DNA from: Clusia tigrina
Taxonomy: Eukaryota; Arthropoda; Insecta; Diptera; Clusiidae
DNA: 64,000 bases
Assembly (NCBI GenBank): GCA_920105625.2
Contig: OV050030.1
Location: 323,192,531-323,256,530 of the forward strand
Reading direction: 5' to 3'
The notes under the pieces were generated by a model. It made no database searches and was not told where the DNA came from. It worked only from the letters and a program-made list of their open reading frames with translations. The position numbers and the translations under genes were made by a program. Shown here in pieces: positions 1 to 11,001 of this stretch. Each line of letters opens with the position of its first letter. Position 1 is the stretch's first letter.

Positions 1-76
1 CGCTAGCACAAATGGTTGGAGTGCTCGCGAAAAAGTGGCTGCATGAACCGTTTCATTAAAAGGTGCTGCCGCTGAT

Positions 77-667
77 GTGCTTCAAACTAGCTCAGAAAGT
101 GAGCGAGACTGCTATGAAAGCTTGATGAATGCCGTTCAGCGCAAGTATGGTAGTGAACACCGGAAGCAGATGTACCAAGTAGAGCTACGAACACGGGTAC
201 AAAAGAGTGGTGAGTCTCTTCAACAGTTTGCGACGGAAGTGGAGCGGTTGGCTCATCTTGCCTACCCACGAGAGATCACTGAGAAGTCTATGATGGACAC
301 TTTCGTATATGGCATTCGCGATACGGAGATAAAGCGTTCTGCGATAACTAATCCGAAAGCTATATATATGGAGACAGTAGCTAGCACTTTGTTATCAGAG
401 ACAGCAGCATTGGTGTGTCGGTCAGAATGCACAGCCCGTCAGATAAGAGTCGAGAACGGACAAAGTTTCACCGGCAAATTCTTTACCTGCGGTGATGTGG
501 GGCACATGGCTCGTGAGTGTCAGTTGAGATGGAAACGTTATGCAACACACGCTCCGGTAAGATTGCCAAAGCAAGACAAAGTCCGAATTAGGGAATCGGA
601 AAATATTGTCAAGCCGGGAAATGGACTCCCACAACTGATGGCCCAAGAATCCTCGTTTCTCAGATGA
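77..667 (+). pseudogene. Gag of gypsy-type element (partial)
   Basis: The 196-residue frame has a typical retrotransposon gag middle section (about residues 15-90: YGSEHRKQMYQVELRTR, then QFATEVERLAHLAYP) and one CCHC zinc knuckle near residue 136 for nucleic-acid binding. The knuckle reads FFTCGDVGHMAREC, so its first cysteine is replaced by phenylalanine. The frame probably begins upstream of 77. It is followed at 713 by the protease, as in an intact gag-pol. The lost cysteine and missing pol suggest a dead copy. Confidence 0.8.
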
Positions 668-712
668 CGCGGAAAAATAATAGCCTACAGTGTAATAAGC
701 GGAAGAAAAATT

Positions 713-1264
713 GTGGTAACATTGGATACGGGGGCATCACATTCCATAATTAGAAGGGATCTCGTTCGGGGAATCGAGCCGCTTCAGGGAATAAGTTTGC
801 GTACGGCAACTGGAGATGATGCACCGGTACTGGGAAAAGTTAGACGGAAAATCACTATCGGCACCACAACGGTGACGCAAGAGTTTATAGTTGCGGATAT
901 TGTGGATGAAGTAATCTTAGGTGTGGATTTCATGATTCGGAATGGATTCACGCTAGATTTCAAAAGCCGAGTGCTGAAATATGCGAACACCGAAATACCG
1001 TTATTCTTTGGTGAGGATAAGTATGGAGGTGTTAAACAAGCCATTGTATTGCGGCGGACAAAAATCCCACTCAAGTCAGAGGCAGTTATACGGGCCAAAA
1101 TGGGCGGAGATGTTGGGAAGCATAAGAGCCGAATCGTGCCAGAAAAAGTAATGAATATTTCAAATACCGCTAAACCCATAGCGAAAAAGAAGGTAAGGTG
1201 CCAGAGAATCTCAGCAATTGTAAACTGTGAGAGGCAACCGCGAGACACGAAAAGCAAGAGCTAA
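713..1264 (+). pseudogene. Retroviral-type aspartic protease of copy A
   Basis: The frame carries the active-site motif LDTGASHS (residues 3-10) and the family's second landmark VILGVDFM (about 66-73). These are the catalytic and hydrophobic-core signatures of retropepsin-like proteases that cut Gag-Pol. Length to the end of the core (about 100 residues) is normal. Downstream residues are charged and low in complexity and lead to a stop where RT should begin. The protease core looks undamaged, but nothing useful is encoded after it. Confidence 0.85.
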
Positions 1265-1354
1265 TAAAAAGGTACCCGACATTCTGGCGAAAGAATGGAC
1301 TAAAGAGTCATCTACAGTACTTCCATGCAGCAATTGTATACCTAAAAAACGAGG

Positions 1355-1629
1355 ACAGTTGAATGAAATTCACGGAAACAGCAGAAATCGTACGCAACTA
1401 ATGAGTGATAAAAGGAAAGCGAGATATGATGTACGAGTACGATGTACTATCGCCAAAACTGCAAACACACTGGGAAGGCCCTTATAAGGTGATAAAGCGG
1501 CTCAACGATGTAGTATACCGCATCCAGTTGGCGAGAAAGGCCAGGAGCAAAATGAAAGTCGTTCATTTAGAGAGGCTATCTCCTTATAAAGGTTGCAGTA
1601 CTATCCTTGTTCGGGACGAACAAGTTTAA
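1355..1629 (+). pseudogene. Integrase C-terminal (GPY/F) remnant
   Basis: Two overlapping frames (1227-1487 and 1405-1629) give the tail of a gypsy integrase: a linker with QLMSDKRKARYDVR, then LQTHWEGPYKVIKRLNDVVYRIQ and MKVVHLERLSPYKG. This is the GPY/F module next to the conserved DVVYRIQ block. A frameshift near 1430-1440 separates the two parts. The catalytic core is deleted. The LTR starts shortly after the stop. Confidence 0.8.
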
Positions 1630-1639
1630 GCGGAGGGCA

Positions 1640-2222
1640 GTGAAACGTGATAGCTCAGTGAAAAGGGATTGCATACTTTTAGGATCCCATCTGGAATTTG
1701 AGAATGAGTGCACCACCCTGTGTGTGTAAGTCAAGACACGAACTATTCGTATAAAAGTTTACTTAAGAACACCCTGTCGGTGGTGTAAAATAATGAAAGT
1801 TTCCTTTGAGGTGTATATAAGGTTCTAGAAAGATCGAGAAATTTCTACTGTATTGTAGAAATTTCCACCTCAACTATTCGAAACTATAAAAAGCACAAAC
1901 CTGTGCAAAGTCGAGGTGATTCGAACAGAGATCGTGGCAGTGTGTACATCGAGCATTATAATCGAAGCAGCAGTATTTGTAATTGTGCAAAGTGATGAAA
2001 TTCACTGTGAAATAAAGTACAAATTAAAGAAGTAAACTTTAAGCCTAATATTAAATGTGTAAATAGCAATAGTTAAATAAAGTTAGTTATTTTAATTTAA
2101 CCAGCGATTGTTTGATTCCTACACGATCCAGTGGTACGAATCCGAGTAAAGAGAGTTAGAGTAAATTGTCAGGAGGGCAATTTCGTAACAGAGTAAATTG
2201 TCAAGAGGGCAATTTCGAAACA
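1640..2222 (+). repeat. Gypsy-type LTR copy A
   Basis: After the purine-rich AAGCGGAGGGCAG, about 580 bp match the sequence at 16546-17041 almost throughout and, for the 3' part, the reverse complement of 60696-61010. The right edge is TTTCGTAACA (ending 2190), followed by one more copy of a 32-bp unit (2191-2222) and a short AT run. AATAAA occurs at 2011. The left edge is uncertain: the TG at 1640 and the TG at 1691 are both possible. Confidence 0.75.
1823..1893 (+). promoter_or_regulatory. LTR promoter: phased heat-shock-element array and TATA box
   Basis: GAA/TTC triplets lie exactly on a 5-bp grid: TTC 1823, GAA 1828, GAA 1838, TTC 1843, GAA 1858, TTC 1863, with two-of-three matches at 1833 and 1853. 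This matches the inverted nGAAn layout bound by heat-shock factor. A TATA box (TATAAAAAG) starts at 1885, 19 bp after the last triplet. The sequence shows the motif; heat-inducibility is an inference. Confidence 0.6.
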
Positions 2223-2240
2223 ATATATATATATATATTT

Positions 2241-3374
2241 AGAGAAGTGACGGAACACTCTGCCAATAAACTGGGACCCATTATCGGAGACCAGAACTTT
2301 TAGTACGGCAAAGCGAGGCAGAATGCGGTCTCGGAAAGCCCGCTATAGAGTGTCGGTAGTGGCTTTCCAGAGTGGCGCCATTTCACTCCACTTAGTGTAC
2401 TTATCATGGGACACTGCTAGCAGCATCTTCCCAATGCTTTGACCGCGGAAGAGGTCCCACGATGTCGACACATAGTACAGACCACGACTCCTCCTGAATC
2501 TGTGTGAGAATTTCTCCGGCATGTTGCTGCTGACTGCATTTACTTACGTATTGACTGGTGTCTCAGAAGAGGTCCGGCCAGCAGTATCGGTTTGCGTTCC
2601 GTGCTATGCTCTTCCGAATACCTATATACCCCGCAGTTTTTGTGTCGTGGTTTTCCCTCAAGTTACGTTCCCGTCGGCACACATAGTTTCCAAGAAGCAC
2701 TCTCTTCGTCACCAGACAGACTTGGAAAGTGCCGGTAAAGCTGTCCGTTCTCGAGGAAATAGTTTGTGAATATTGCCGGCTCGGTGATCACCTCTGCCCT
2801 CCGTTTCTGTCACCAGTTACAGTTCTCATTCGGTTTCTCCTCCACTGTGATGGTGCACACAGCTTCGACCGGCTGCCTCGATAACGTGTCTTTCTTTTAT
2901 TCCGATACTGCACCTCGAAGGAGTATTGTTGGATTTATGGTGCCCACCGAGCTATACGCCCTGAACGGCTTTCGATTGAGTTAAGCCACTTCAAGGACAA
3001 GTGATCTCTTATGACTGTGAAATAGTAGCCTTCCAGGTATGGCCGCATCTCACGTATACCCCAGACGGTGGCCATTTAGTCTTTCTCCGTAGGAGAGCAA
3101 TTGCGCTCTGCTCCATTCAGATGCCTACTGGCATAAGGTATCACTCCCTCTGTCCCTTCTATATCCTGGGTGAGTACCACTCCCAAACCGTACTCACTGG
3201 CATATGTCTGAAGCATAAATTTCTGCGAAAATTCCGGGCATGCCAGGATTTGTACCTCGGTTATCTGCCGCTTCAACATTTTAAAAGCCTTCTGTGCTTC
3301 GTCGAATGACTCAAATGAAGTTGAACCGCGTACATAATCAATAGCAACCGAAGGTAGAAGCAATCGTCGTTTTT
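2241..3374 (-). pseudogene. Gypsy pol fragment: RNase H to integrase core
   Basis: The intact frame 3076-3363 (-) is a gypsy RNase H segment (YASEYGLGVVLTQ, VIPYASRHLNGAE, NCSPTEKD). Further along on the minus strand broken frames give integrase-core pieces around 2490-2250 (CVDIVGPLPRSKHWE, then a region corresponding to DNGSQFIG). Multiple stops and frameshifts occur. It abuts Helitron H1 at about 3374 and the (AT) run after LTR A at 2240. It may be related to copy A, which lacks just this part, but family identity is not shown. Confidence 0.75.
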
Positions 3375-4781
3375 CGGGAGGATTGTGTAAATTCGTCCTA
3401 ATGCATTAGTTGAGAACACACTTGGATGTCCATCTACTGGTTGGCTTTGCTTTCTGCGTAACCATTTCTTCGACGATGCATTCCATGTATAATATCGAGG
3501 TATTTCCGAAAAAAGCTATGTTCTCGCAAACGGATCACTGGCGCAAGTTGAGAGAAAACAAGTCAATGTTGTTGCTGGTGGTGTTTCCGCTCGCTGTACT
3601 GCATTCTCTGGGTTGAAATACACTCTTTGGCCATTCTCCAAATGAACTGCGAGATGCACAACAGTCGCAAAACGCTCATGAATTACAAAAGAAAATATTC
3701 TCCAAAGCGCTTCATTGCAGTTCACGTATTGACCCATTTGATACTTGCTGATCTCATCTCGTTCAAGGCCAATAACCGCCATGTCGCTTCCTTTGGTGAC
3801 GTACTTGCAAACGTATTTGATCGATTTCACAGAACTGCAATACTCAACATTGATATGAGTTTTGAATGTCTGAGACAATATTGGCGAATATGGTACGATC
3901 CATGTGTTGTCAACTTCGATATTCACTCCTCTAAATTGAATGCTGAATGTTCTGCCATTGTTGTCTGATGAGCGACGCCGATAGAGTGGATATCCATCAT
4001 TTCCAGTTTGCGTTTCCGAAAGAAAAGCATGTGGATAGTGTTTCGTGCATTTATTGTCAGACATACAAACCGAAGTGGGATTGTAGTGTCCGCAAGGTCC
4101 ATGAACCATATTGGTTTTCACCAGTTCGTATAATTCTGGATCTATCTCTAGATCAGGAATTTCCGCAGAAATGATGTCATCAATTTGATCTGGTGTAATC
4201 TTGTCCACCATTTAAAAAAGAATGTGTGCGTGCGGCAAACCTCTTTTTTGCCAGTCAACAGAGTACATCCAGCACCATATATACGTTGCTTCACGATAAA
4301 GTCCATCAAATATCGTAGCTGTTGTTGAAAACTCGTGCTGTGACATCGTAACGATCGCTTCCTGATTGACCGCGATTCAATAATTCCGTTATCTCTGGGC
4401 ATTTTGGATTACAAGTGAATGTAAGAAACAAAACCGGCCGTCCATAATTCCGCACGTATGTCATCGCATCCTGCGACTACTCGTGCATGTGCCTTGGTCT
4501 GCCAATGTATGTTGATGGCAAAATCGTGAGTCGGCCAAGGTTTGTCACATCTTCATCGCTATTGACCGCATCTCGCAAGTGAATATACTCTTCAGATCGA
4601 AGCTTGGTCTGATTGAAGGGAATAAAATTGAGTCGTTCTGTCTCCATCGTCACGTACACATCAACTGCATACTGTTGAAATACTCGGCGATATCTCAAGA
4701 GATGGTTGTCAATTCCTTCGCGAATAATCAATTGATACACGTAAAAGTTCATTGCACTGACCTTCTTATTTGTATCGACAC

Positions 4782-4839
4782 CTCAAAGTTAACAAAAAAT
4801 GAAGTTACAATCAAGAGTTTTTGTTTTTCTTTTACTAAC
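4782..4839 (-). other. Helitron intron 2 (H1 copy)
   Basis: On the minus strand GTTAGT (4839) to TTTGAG (4782) is 58 bp. It separates the INPANG end from the segment before MNFYVYQL. H2 has a 66-bp intron at the same codon. Confidence 0.75.
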
Positions 4840-5337
4840 CATTGGCAGGATTGATCAGGTTGTATCTCAAGTGATATCCATCTTCACCACGGCAGAACAT
4901 AAGCGGATATTGTAGTGAGTCATACGATCGATGAGTTTCACTGATTCGCTCTAATGCATCTCCAGCTCGACGTTTAATAACAATATCACGGGATTCTAAA
5001 TTATCGCCAAGCAACAATTGATATTTCATCGGCCGTCGGTGCATTATATTGCCGTTCATGCGTGCCTGCTGGTCGTTTGTCCGCTTTTATGACGATTCTG
5101 TGATCATCAGATGGCATCCTTTCTAACGAAGTTTTGAATAATCGAATTAGTTCGTTGTGTTCATGCAACATTTCTTGCAATTGCTGCACAATTTCTCTTT
5201 TCGTCGCATTGAAAATTGCACAACGTCGATTCACTTCTTCATTTGAATCTCTAAGGAAATATATTTGTGAGATATTTGTGATCTTGATCAGGATGCGGTA
5301 ACAGCGATCCAGCAAGATGATAAATTTGCCCGTGAAT

Positions 5338-5416
5338 CTGTATAGTTGCAGACAAATATGTTAATTTCTGTATTTTATTGGCGAGATAATAAGTGTTAGA
5401 TTGTTGGTGAACTAAC
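5338..5416 (-). other. Helitron intron 1 (H1 copy)
   Basis: On the minus strand GTTAGT at 5416 and ACAG at 5338 bracket 79 bp. Removing it joins the NPTFK and IHGQIYH parts, exactly as in H2 (14245-14325). The same position with diverged sequence supports a real spliced intron. Confidence 0.75.
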
Positions 5417-6100
5417 CTTGAATGTGGGATTGTAATTATGTTCATTCACAATTTCCCCACCAAACGACGTCATTTGAAAACAATCGTTACACATCTTGGA
5501 ATTTTGTAAAAAATGATTCGAATTTGGTGATTCACCGTAAAGCAACAACCGCAATGGCTCTGGTGGAGGAAGTAACTCTGGTAATTTCACTTTTCCGCTT
5601 GCGCAACATAATCCGGCCGGTTCTTTTTGAAATTTCAGTGCATCGCAACGCGGGCAAACGTCAGACATCGAACCAAATCGAACTGATTCGTGCGCACCTT
5701 ATTCAATGTCTGGCGCATATCGAAAGGCTGCATGTTCGATATTCAAATTTGGCAATCGTTGTTGTTGCTGGCGTTGTCGGTGAGCAGCCAAATGTTGTTC
5801 TCTTGCTTCATGAATTTCTTGAGCACGAACTTGTCTTCTTCTCAATCGTTGTTGCTCATTGTAAGCTTCGTGAGCCTCTTGTGATTGTCGCGCACCATGT
5901 TCAATCATTCCGATTCGAGCAGATTCCCTTGCAGTAGCATTTTCCTCTTCCGTACGACGTGCTGTATAATTACGTTGGTCCGTTGTACGTCGGAAAAGAC
6001 GACTGATATTAGCGCGACCTCTTTGTGGCATCGTAACAAATTTCAATCTGTAATTGATCACTTTGTATGAAACACACATAAAGTTTTCACGGAATAATTT

Positions 6101-6984
6101 TCAATAATTTACCTTTTGAATAGCCGAAATAAAGAAAGCAAATAACCGAAATTGAACGTTTCAAATAATTTACAAATCAGCTGAAGAAATAACACAAATA
6201 AATTCCAATGGAAATGAGGTTAGGTTGTGAAGATGAAATTTGCCAACTGACAAATTTCACTCACACAAAAACCTGTAAAAAAACACTAGTAGGCGAAAGA
6301 AAGCTATAAAGTCGATTAAACGCGCAGTAGTGAGGGATTGGCAAGAATAGGGAGCGGAAAATATAAAAAAACACTCCACAATCGGTATTTTAAACAAAGA
6401 CACCGAGCAAATTTAACTCACAGGATTTTATATTAATAATTTTTGTATACGACCCCTGAAAGTTGCTGAGATTTTCCCTCAGCTCTGGAAAGTGCGTTGC
6501 AGGACTAAATAATATCCAAGGATAATCCAAGTGCAGGACTAAATAATATCCAAGGATAATCCAAGGACTTGTTGCGATTAAGCACTTTCAAGGACCCACG
6601 AAGAACTTCAACTATAAATTCTATATACGATACCTGGTTATCCGGCGAGCTTACCCCGGCGGAAAATTGAGTCGTTACAAGGTCTTCACCAACAAACGAA
6701 AATAATGAACTCACTTTTTTTCTTTGAAATGTCAATAATTTCACTCAAAAACTGATGATCCACAGATTTAAAATCAAACATTTCGTGAATGTAAACAATT
6801 TAACAATTTAATGTAATGAATTTAACTCGAGAAATCAATTAAAATTTGGAAAAATGTCAGAAAGTCAATTGACCGTGTCCGCACTATTCGAATAAACAAA
6901 TCAGATAGAACAAACAATATAAGTAGCTGTCAAAATAATAAGCGTCTACAGCTCCATCTGTTGAGTTATTGGAGTATCAGTCAG
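6101..6984. other. No recognisable gene; possible retroelement leader
   Basis: AT-rich sequence between Helitron H1 and a gypsy fragment. One minus-strand frame (6744-6505) has no family match that I recognise. It contains a tandem duplication at 6499-6565. It could include the unseen 5' end of H1 or an LTR/leader of another element; neither is shown. Confidence 0.4.
6499..6565. repeat. 34-bp tandem duplication
   Basis: The 33-nt block beginning GCAGGACTAAATAATATCCA (6499-6531) is repeated identically at 6533-6565 after one extra T. It contains the internal word ATCCAAGGATAATCCAAG, so shorter sub-repeats are present too. Confidence 0.9.
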
Positions 6985-8196
6985 TGTTCTATACATCCTT
7001 TCGCCAATAGTTCCTCTTTCTCATTGCTGATGAGCTCTTGTTGCACCGGGATCCTTGGGTAATATCTTTGCTTTTTTGGCCGGTTTATTTTATGTCTAGT
7101 TAAGTTGGACACGCCTGGCGTCTCGTCAAAGTTACTTAGCTCGGTAGCGAGAAATGTGCCGATCATAGTTTTCTCGGAGATAGCCTCCGCCTGAATAGTC
7201 GTACATCATGTGGTACCCTGTGATTGTTCGCCATTGGCCCGTGGTCTCAAATTCAGTACTTGATCTCCACACCTCATAGTGGTCTCCTGTTTCAACAAAA
7301 AATCAAAGCCCGGAAGCAAGTATCGGGGGGTTCAGGCATCGTTTCCATTTGGCATACCTGTTCTCCAAGCCTTACATTGATCTCCACCGACTCCGTTATA
7401 GCTCGTGTTCGTCGGTCAGCTATATGTGGTCTGATGAGTGTAGGGACAACCCTACTGGTGGTAGCACGCAGTTGACGAGCGAGCTACTCCCTAACGAAAC
7501 TTCGTGAAGCTCCCGTCTCGATCGTTACTGCTACTTCGTGTGCCCCAGAACGAGCGTTGCACCAATACGTTGCCCATCGCAACGCAACGCACTTATTGAG
7601 TATGAAGCGTGTTGCCGGAGAACTTCGCCGTGCCTCACTCCTGGCGGCAGCCCTGCTCGTTTCCGCCTGCCTTTCTACAGCATTCAAATGTTTTCATATT
7701 CCTCTTGCCGCACTCCCAGCAGAACAAGAGTTGCGCATTTCGGCAGTGTCGCCCGAAATGCCCGCCTGTCCGCACCGTCTGCAAGCTGTGCGTACATCGA
7801 TGCATGCCTTTCTCATGCGTGACCGGTGCCACTTGTCGATGGCGTGCCTCGCGTGATGGTGTACGCTCAACTCGAGATTGCACAGGGGGTACTCGGTGTG
7901 TGTCACGACGAAGGCCTCCGAGATCTTCAGCCATCTCCGTCAGCTCATCCAGCGTTCAAAATCCCTGCGGCGTACGTACCACTGATACTCTTCCAAACTA
8001 TTCCGAAAAATCCGTTCAAGTTTTTGCGCCTTGGTATACACAGCGTGCCGCATGAGATTTTGAGTCTCCATTACGTATACTTTAAACTTCTCCCTTGGTT
8101 TTTGTCGTCTTTGCCCTATCTCATCCTCCAACTTTTCCAGGCATCTGGCAGGCAAGAAGAATTTGAGGAAATTGTTCCTGAACATGCTCCATTCTG
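6985..8196 (-). pseudogene. Gypsy gag-protease-RT fragment
   Basis: Reading minus from about 8196: a gag segment (EWSMFRNNFLKFFLPAR, then MSLTEMAEDLGG), two Cys clusters near 7700 (NAQLLFCWECGKR), protease-like TIETGASRSFVRE at about 7500 (catalytic DTG changed to ETG), and the RT entry block LTRHKINRPKKQRYYPR to KGCIEH at 7166-6981. The element stops there. Several frameshifts and stops occur. It is a different gypsy family from copy A judging by its gag. At 8196 it abuts the jockey endonuclease on the other strand. Confidence 0.75.
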
Positions 8197-8199
8197 AAC

Positions 8200-8740
8200 A
8201 ACCACTGGTTCTAACTGCTCTATATAGTCCACCTAGGCACCAGTTGAAATATGAAGACAATTTGTCTCTTTTTAATCGTTTCGATGGTTGTTTTATAATT
8301 GGAGGCGACGTCAACGCAAAACATACGTTTTGGGGCTCAAGGCTCACCACGAGAAAAGGATGAGAATTGTTCAAAGGCATGCAGCGTACATGTTGTAATT
8401 CAATTTCAACTGGAAAACCAACATATTGGCCATCGGATACTAGTAAAGTACCAGTTTTAATTGACTTCTTTGTCTACAAAAACATTCCTGCAGCGCATTT
8501 AACTATCACTGAAGGATTTGATCTGAGTTCTGACCATTCGCCGGTGCAAATGGTAATTTCCCAAACCCCAGCACTAAATCAAAGCACATCAACGTTAGTA
8601 AATGCTTGTACTGACTGGAATTACTTTCAAGTGCAGCGAGAACAATTAGCCAAGTTTGATTCTATTGTTACCAGCAACTTGATGATGCTGTACTCCAATT
8701 TACACAGCAAATTCAGATGGCAGCGTGGAATAGTACGCCC
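8200..8740 (+). pseudogene. Jockey T endonuclease (APE-like) domain
   Basis: Two frames give the C-terminal half of the AP-endonuclease-like domain that nicks target DNA: LTALYSPPRHQLKYE, IIGGDVNAKHTFWGS (the GDFNAKH block, F to V), PTYWPSDTSKVPVLIDFF and LSSDHSPVQM (the catalytic SDH block). A frameshift near 8360 separates them. The N-terminal part is missing. Confidence 0.85.
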
Positions 8741-8932
8741 ACACTAAGACTTGTTCTGCACGGGAAAAAATATCCATATTTTATTAAGAGCCTTATTGCA
8801 AAGAAACAGAAGCTACGGAAACGTTGGCAATAAACCAGATCTCCAGCAATCAAATCGAATTAAAACTTAGCCAGTAAACATTTACACACAGCAATCAAGT
8901 CATTCAATAATGACACATTTAATCGATTTCTG

Positions 8933-10554
8933 ATGGATCTTACAGCTGACAAGACCACAGAGTACTCTTTGTGGAAGGCGGCTAAATCATTCAGCATGCC
9001 AATACAACACTGTGCTCCAGTTAAAATCAACGAAACGCTGTGGGCCAAAACAAGCGCGCAAAAAGCCAAGTTGTTTGCTGAACATCTTGAAAAGACCTTT
9101 AGTCCACATGAAGGAAATGATGAAATAGTTATAAATGAAAGTTGGCTAGAGTGCGATACCCACATTACTCAAGTAACTCCCGAAGAAATTGGTAAGCAAA
9201 TTCATAAAATGAAACTAAAAAAGCGCCAGGGTTTGACTTAATAACGACGGAAGTTCTTCGTAAACTGCCCAATAATTGCGTCTCTTATCTGTCTGATTTA
9301 ATTAATATGTGCTTCAGGTTGAGGCATGTTCCTATATATTGGAAATTCGCAGAGGTAATCATGGTACCCAAGCCTGGGAAATCACTCAACGACGTATCAT
9401 CGTATAGGCCAATATCGTTACTGCCAGCATTGTCAAAACTTTTTGAAAAATTGCTTTTAACGAGCTTAATGCCAATTATTGAGAACAAAAACTTGTTTCC
9501 CGCTCACCAGTTTGGTTTTAGGAAAAATCATTCGACAACTGATCAAATCCACAAAGTTGTGAATATGGTCGAAAATTCGTTGGAAGGGAAAAAATTGTGT
9601 TCCGCCGTCTTCCTAGACGTTTCACAAGATTTCGATAAGGTGTGGCATGCAGGTCTATAACAAAAGCTGTGGACATTGTTGCCAATGCAATATTGCGAGG
9701 TGCTTTCATCATACCTTGATGACAGGTACTTTAGTGTTAAATACGAAAACGCCCATTCTTCTTTGAAAAAAATTAGTGCTGGTGTACCGCAAGGGAGCAT
9801 TCTGGGGCCTCTGCTGTACCTCCTGTATATATACGACTTACCAACAGCAAATCAGCAAGTAACCGCAACATTTGCGGACGATACTGGTGTTCTGGCTACA
9901 GGTAACACTATCGAAGACGCGAAGGCTTAGCTACAAAGGGCTATTAATTATATTGCTTCATGGGCTAAGAAATGGCGCATTAAGTTAAACAAAACCAAAT
10001 CAGCGCATATAGTTTTTTCACTGAAAAATACACTTTACACACCGATTTTCATGGATAAGTTAATAATCCCACATATCAAAGAAGCCAAATACCTGGGTAT
10101 TACACTCGACGCCAAATTGAGCTGGAAAGCTCACGTAAAGCAAAAACGAGAGGAGCTTGACCTGAAATTCAACAAATTGTACCACCTTATTGGCAGACAC
10201 TCTATCCTGTCAAGTCACAACGAACTAATGGTGTATAAACAAATTCTGAAGCCGACCTGGACCTATGGCATCCAATTTTGGGAATGTGCTAGTGAAATAT
10301 ACATTGCCACTATCCAACGTTTTCAAAATAAAGTGCTGCGATGTATTGTTAATGCACCATACTATGTTTGAAATAGCGATCTCCATCGTGATCTTGGCAT
10401 GCCAACTGTCACTGATGTGACAAAAAAATATGCAATTTCTCACAAACAGCGACTGAAATCGCATGTCAACGTTGCAGCATCCAGTTTACTTCTGATAACG
10501 TCGCAGCGTAGGCGACTAAACCGGAAAACAGTGTCAGACCTAATGGAATTCGAG
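8933..10554 (+). pseudogene. Jockey T reverse transcriptase
   Basis: Successive frames 8933-9241, 9307-9660, 9676-9930 and 10051-10371 give a nearly collinear RT: YRPISLLPALSKLFEKLL, FPAHQFGFRKNHSTTDQ, AVFLDVSQDFDKVW, AGVPQGSILGPLLYLLY, ATFADDTGVL (catalytic box as FADD) and the thumb/C-terminal block YLGITLDAKLSWKAHV. Stop codons at about 9241, 9660, 9930 and 10371 break it. The frame is close to intact otherwise, suggesting fairly recent death. Confidence 0.85.
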
Positions 10555-10674
10555 TAGCCGATATTTTATTTATAGTATGTTACTAGCGAACCCCCTGCAC
10601 ACTTCGTAGTGCGAAACAAAATAGGAAAATATAAAATCAATTCATAGTTCATTTTAATCAGTGTTAAATAATTT

Positions 10675-11001
10675 TTATTGTAAAGGTCTGTGGTACACAA
10701 CATTTTTTGTTTTTCCACTTTCGGTGTAAATATACAAAACCGATGGTTTGCCAACACGCGAACAGGCAACATACAGTTGTCCATGTGAGAAAACTGGATA
10801 CTCTAAATTAGCTCCACAAATTCCTAACGATTGGCCTTGCGCCTTATTCATAGTAACCGCAAAAGCAAGGCAAATAGGAAACTGAAGTCGTTTAAATTCA
10901 AATGGTGTGTCAGATGGAACGATTGGGATGCGTGGAATGAATACATCTTCGCCTTTGAATTTCCCAGTTAAAATAGTAGCTTCAATTACATAAGTCATCA
11001 A
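10675..11001 (-). pseudogene. Helitron helicase C-terminal segment (H2)
   Basis: The frame ends the PIF1-like helicase: FKRLQFPICLAFAVTMNKAQ, GQSLGICGANLEYPVF and HGQLYVACSRVGKPSVLYIY. These are the late helicase motifs (V and VI, with the conserved Gln of NKAQGQS and the Arg of ACSRV). It continues the 14807-11130 gene after about 130 bp of damaged sequence. The stop lies about 90 bp before the element's 3' end. Confidence 0.9.

Larger units (their letters stand above)
1..2222 (+). mobile_element. Ty3/gypsy LTR retrotransposon, internally deleted (copy A)
   Basis: Gag, aspartic protease, the last part of integrase and one LTR follow in the correct order on the plus strand. Reverse transcriptase, RNase H and the integrase core are absent between about 1260 and 1360, so this is an internally deleted, non-autonomous copy. 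The start lies outside the window. The LTR family recurs at 16546-17041 and 60696-61010. Gag and protease style resemble insect gypsy elements; the exact family is not assigned. Confidence 0.85.
3375..6031 (-). pseudogene. Helitron Rep protein, N-terminal half (H1)
   Basis: It starts at MPQRGRANISRLFRR (6031, -). The Cys segment (5668-5396) is uninterrupted here. The Rep region includes the GLPHAH (HUH) motif near 4220, now in a shifted frame, and the later block with YVCKYVTKGSDM (frame 4211-3516), matching the tyrosine-containing nicking motif. Introns are at 5416-5338 and 4839-4782, in the same places as in H2. Frameshifts occur near 4460 and 4200, with a stop near 3516. The protein would nick DNA for rolling-circle transposition; this copy cannot. 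Confidence 0.8.
3375..6100 (-). mobile_element. Helitron H1 (truncated, decayed)
   Basis: Minus-strand frames reproduce in order the N-terminal half of the Helitron replication protein seen in H2: basic N-terminus (6031), Cys-rich segment (5668-5396), Rep domain (4752-3516) and part of the region after it (to 3375). The helicase and the 3' end are missing; the element is cut at about 3374 by a gypsy pol fragment. The outer 5' terminus near 6100-6300 was not recognised. Confidence 0.8.
8200..10582 (+). mobile_element. Jockey-type non-LTR retrotransposon T, 5' truncated
   Basis: Endonuclease and reverse transcriptase run along the plus strand to 10554. The 3' UTR is interrupted at 10582 by Helitron H2 and resumes at 15911-16084, where it ends in a run of AATAAA-like repeats typical of a jockey tail. 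The 5' part including ORF1 is lost at the 8200 junction with a gypsy gag. Confidence 0.8.

Noticed and set aside
784..1257. 157-codon minus-strand frame
   Set aside because: It lies opposite the aspartic protease with its DTGA and LGVDF motifs.
2120..2165. tRNA primer-binding site TGGTACGAATCCGAG next to LTR A
   Set aside because: The same words occur inside all LTR copies before the terminal CA, and I cannot match them to a tRNA 3' end.
5422..5937. 171-codon plus-strand frame
   Set aside because: It is antisense to the Helitron N-terminal and Cys-rich exons, whose order and motifs are convincing.
7940..8380. 146-codon minus-strand frame taken as a single gag protein
   Set aside because: Only the part below about 8196 is gag. 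The upper part is antisense to the jockey endonuclease, so the frame crosses an element junction.
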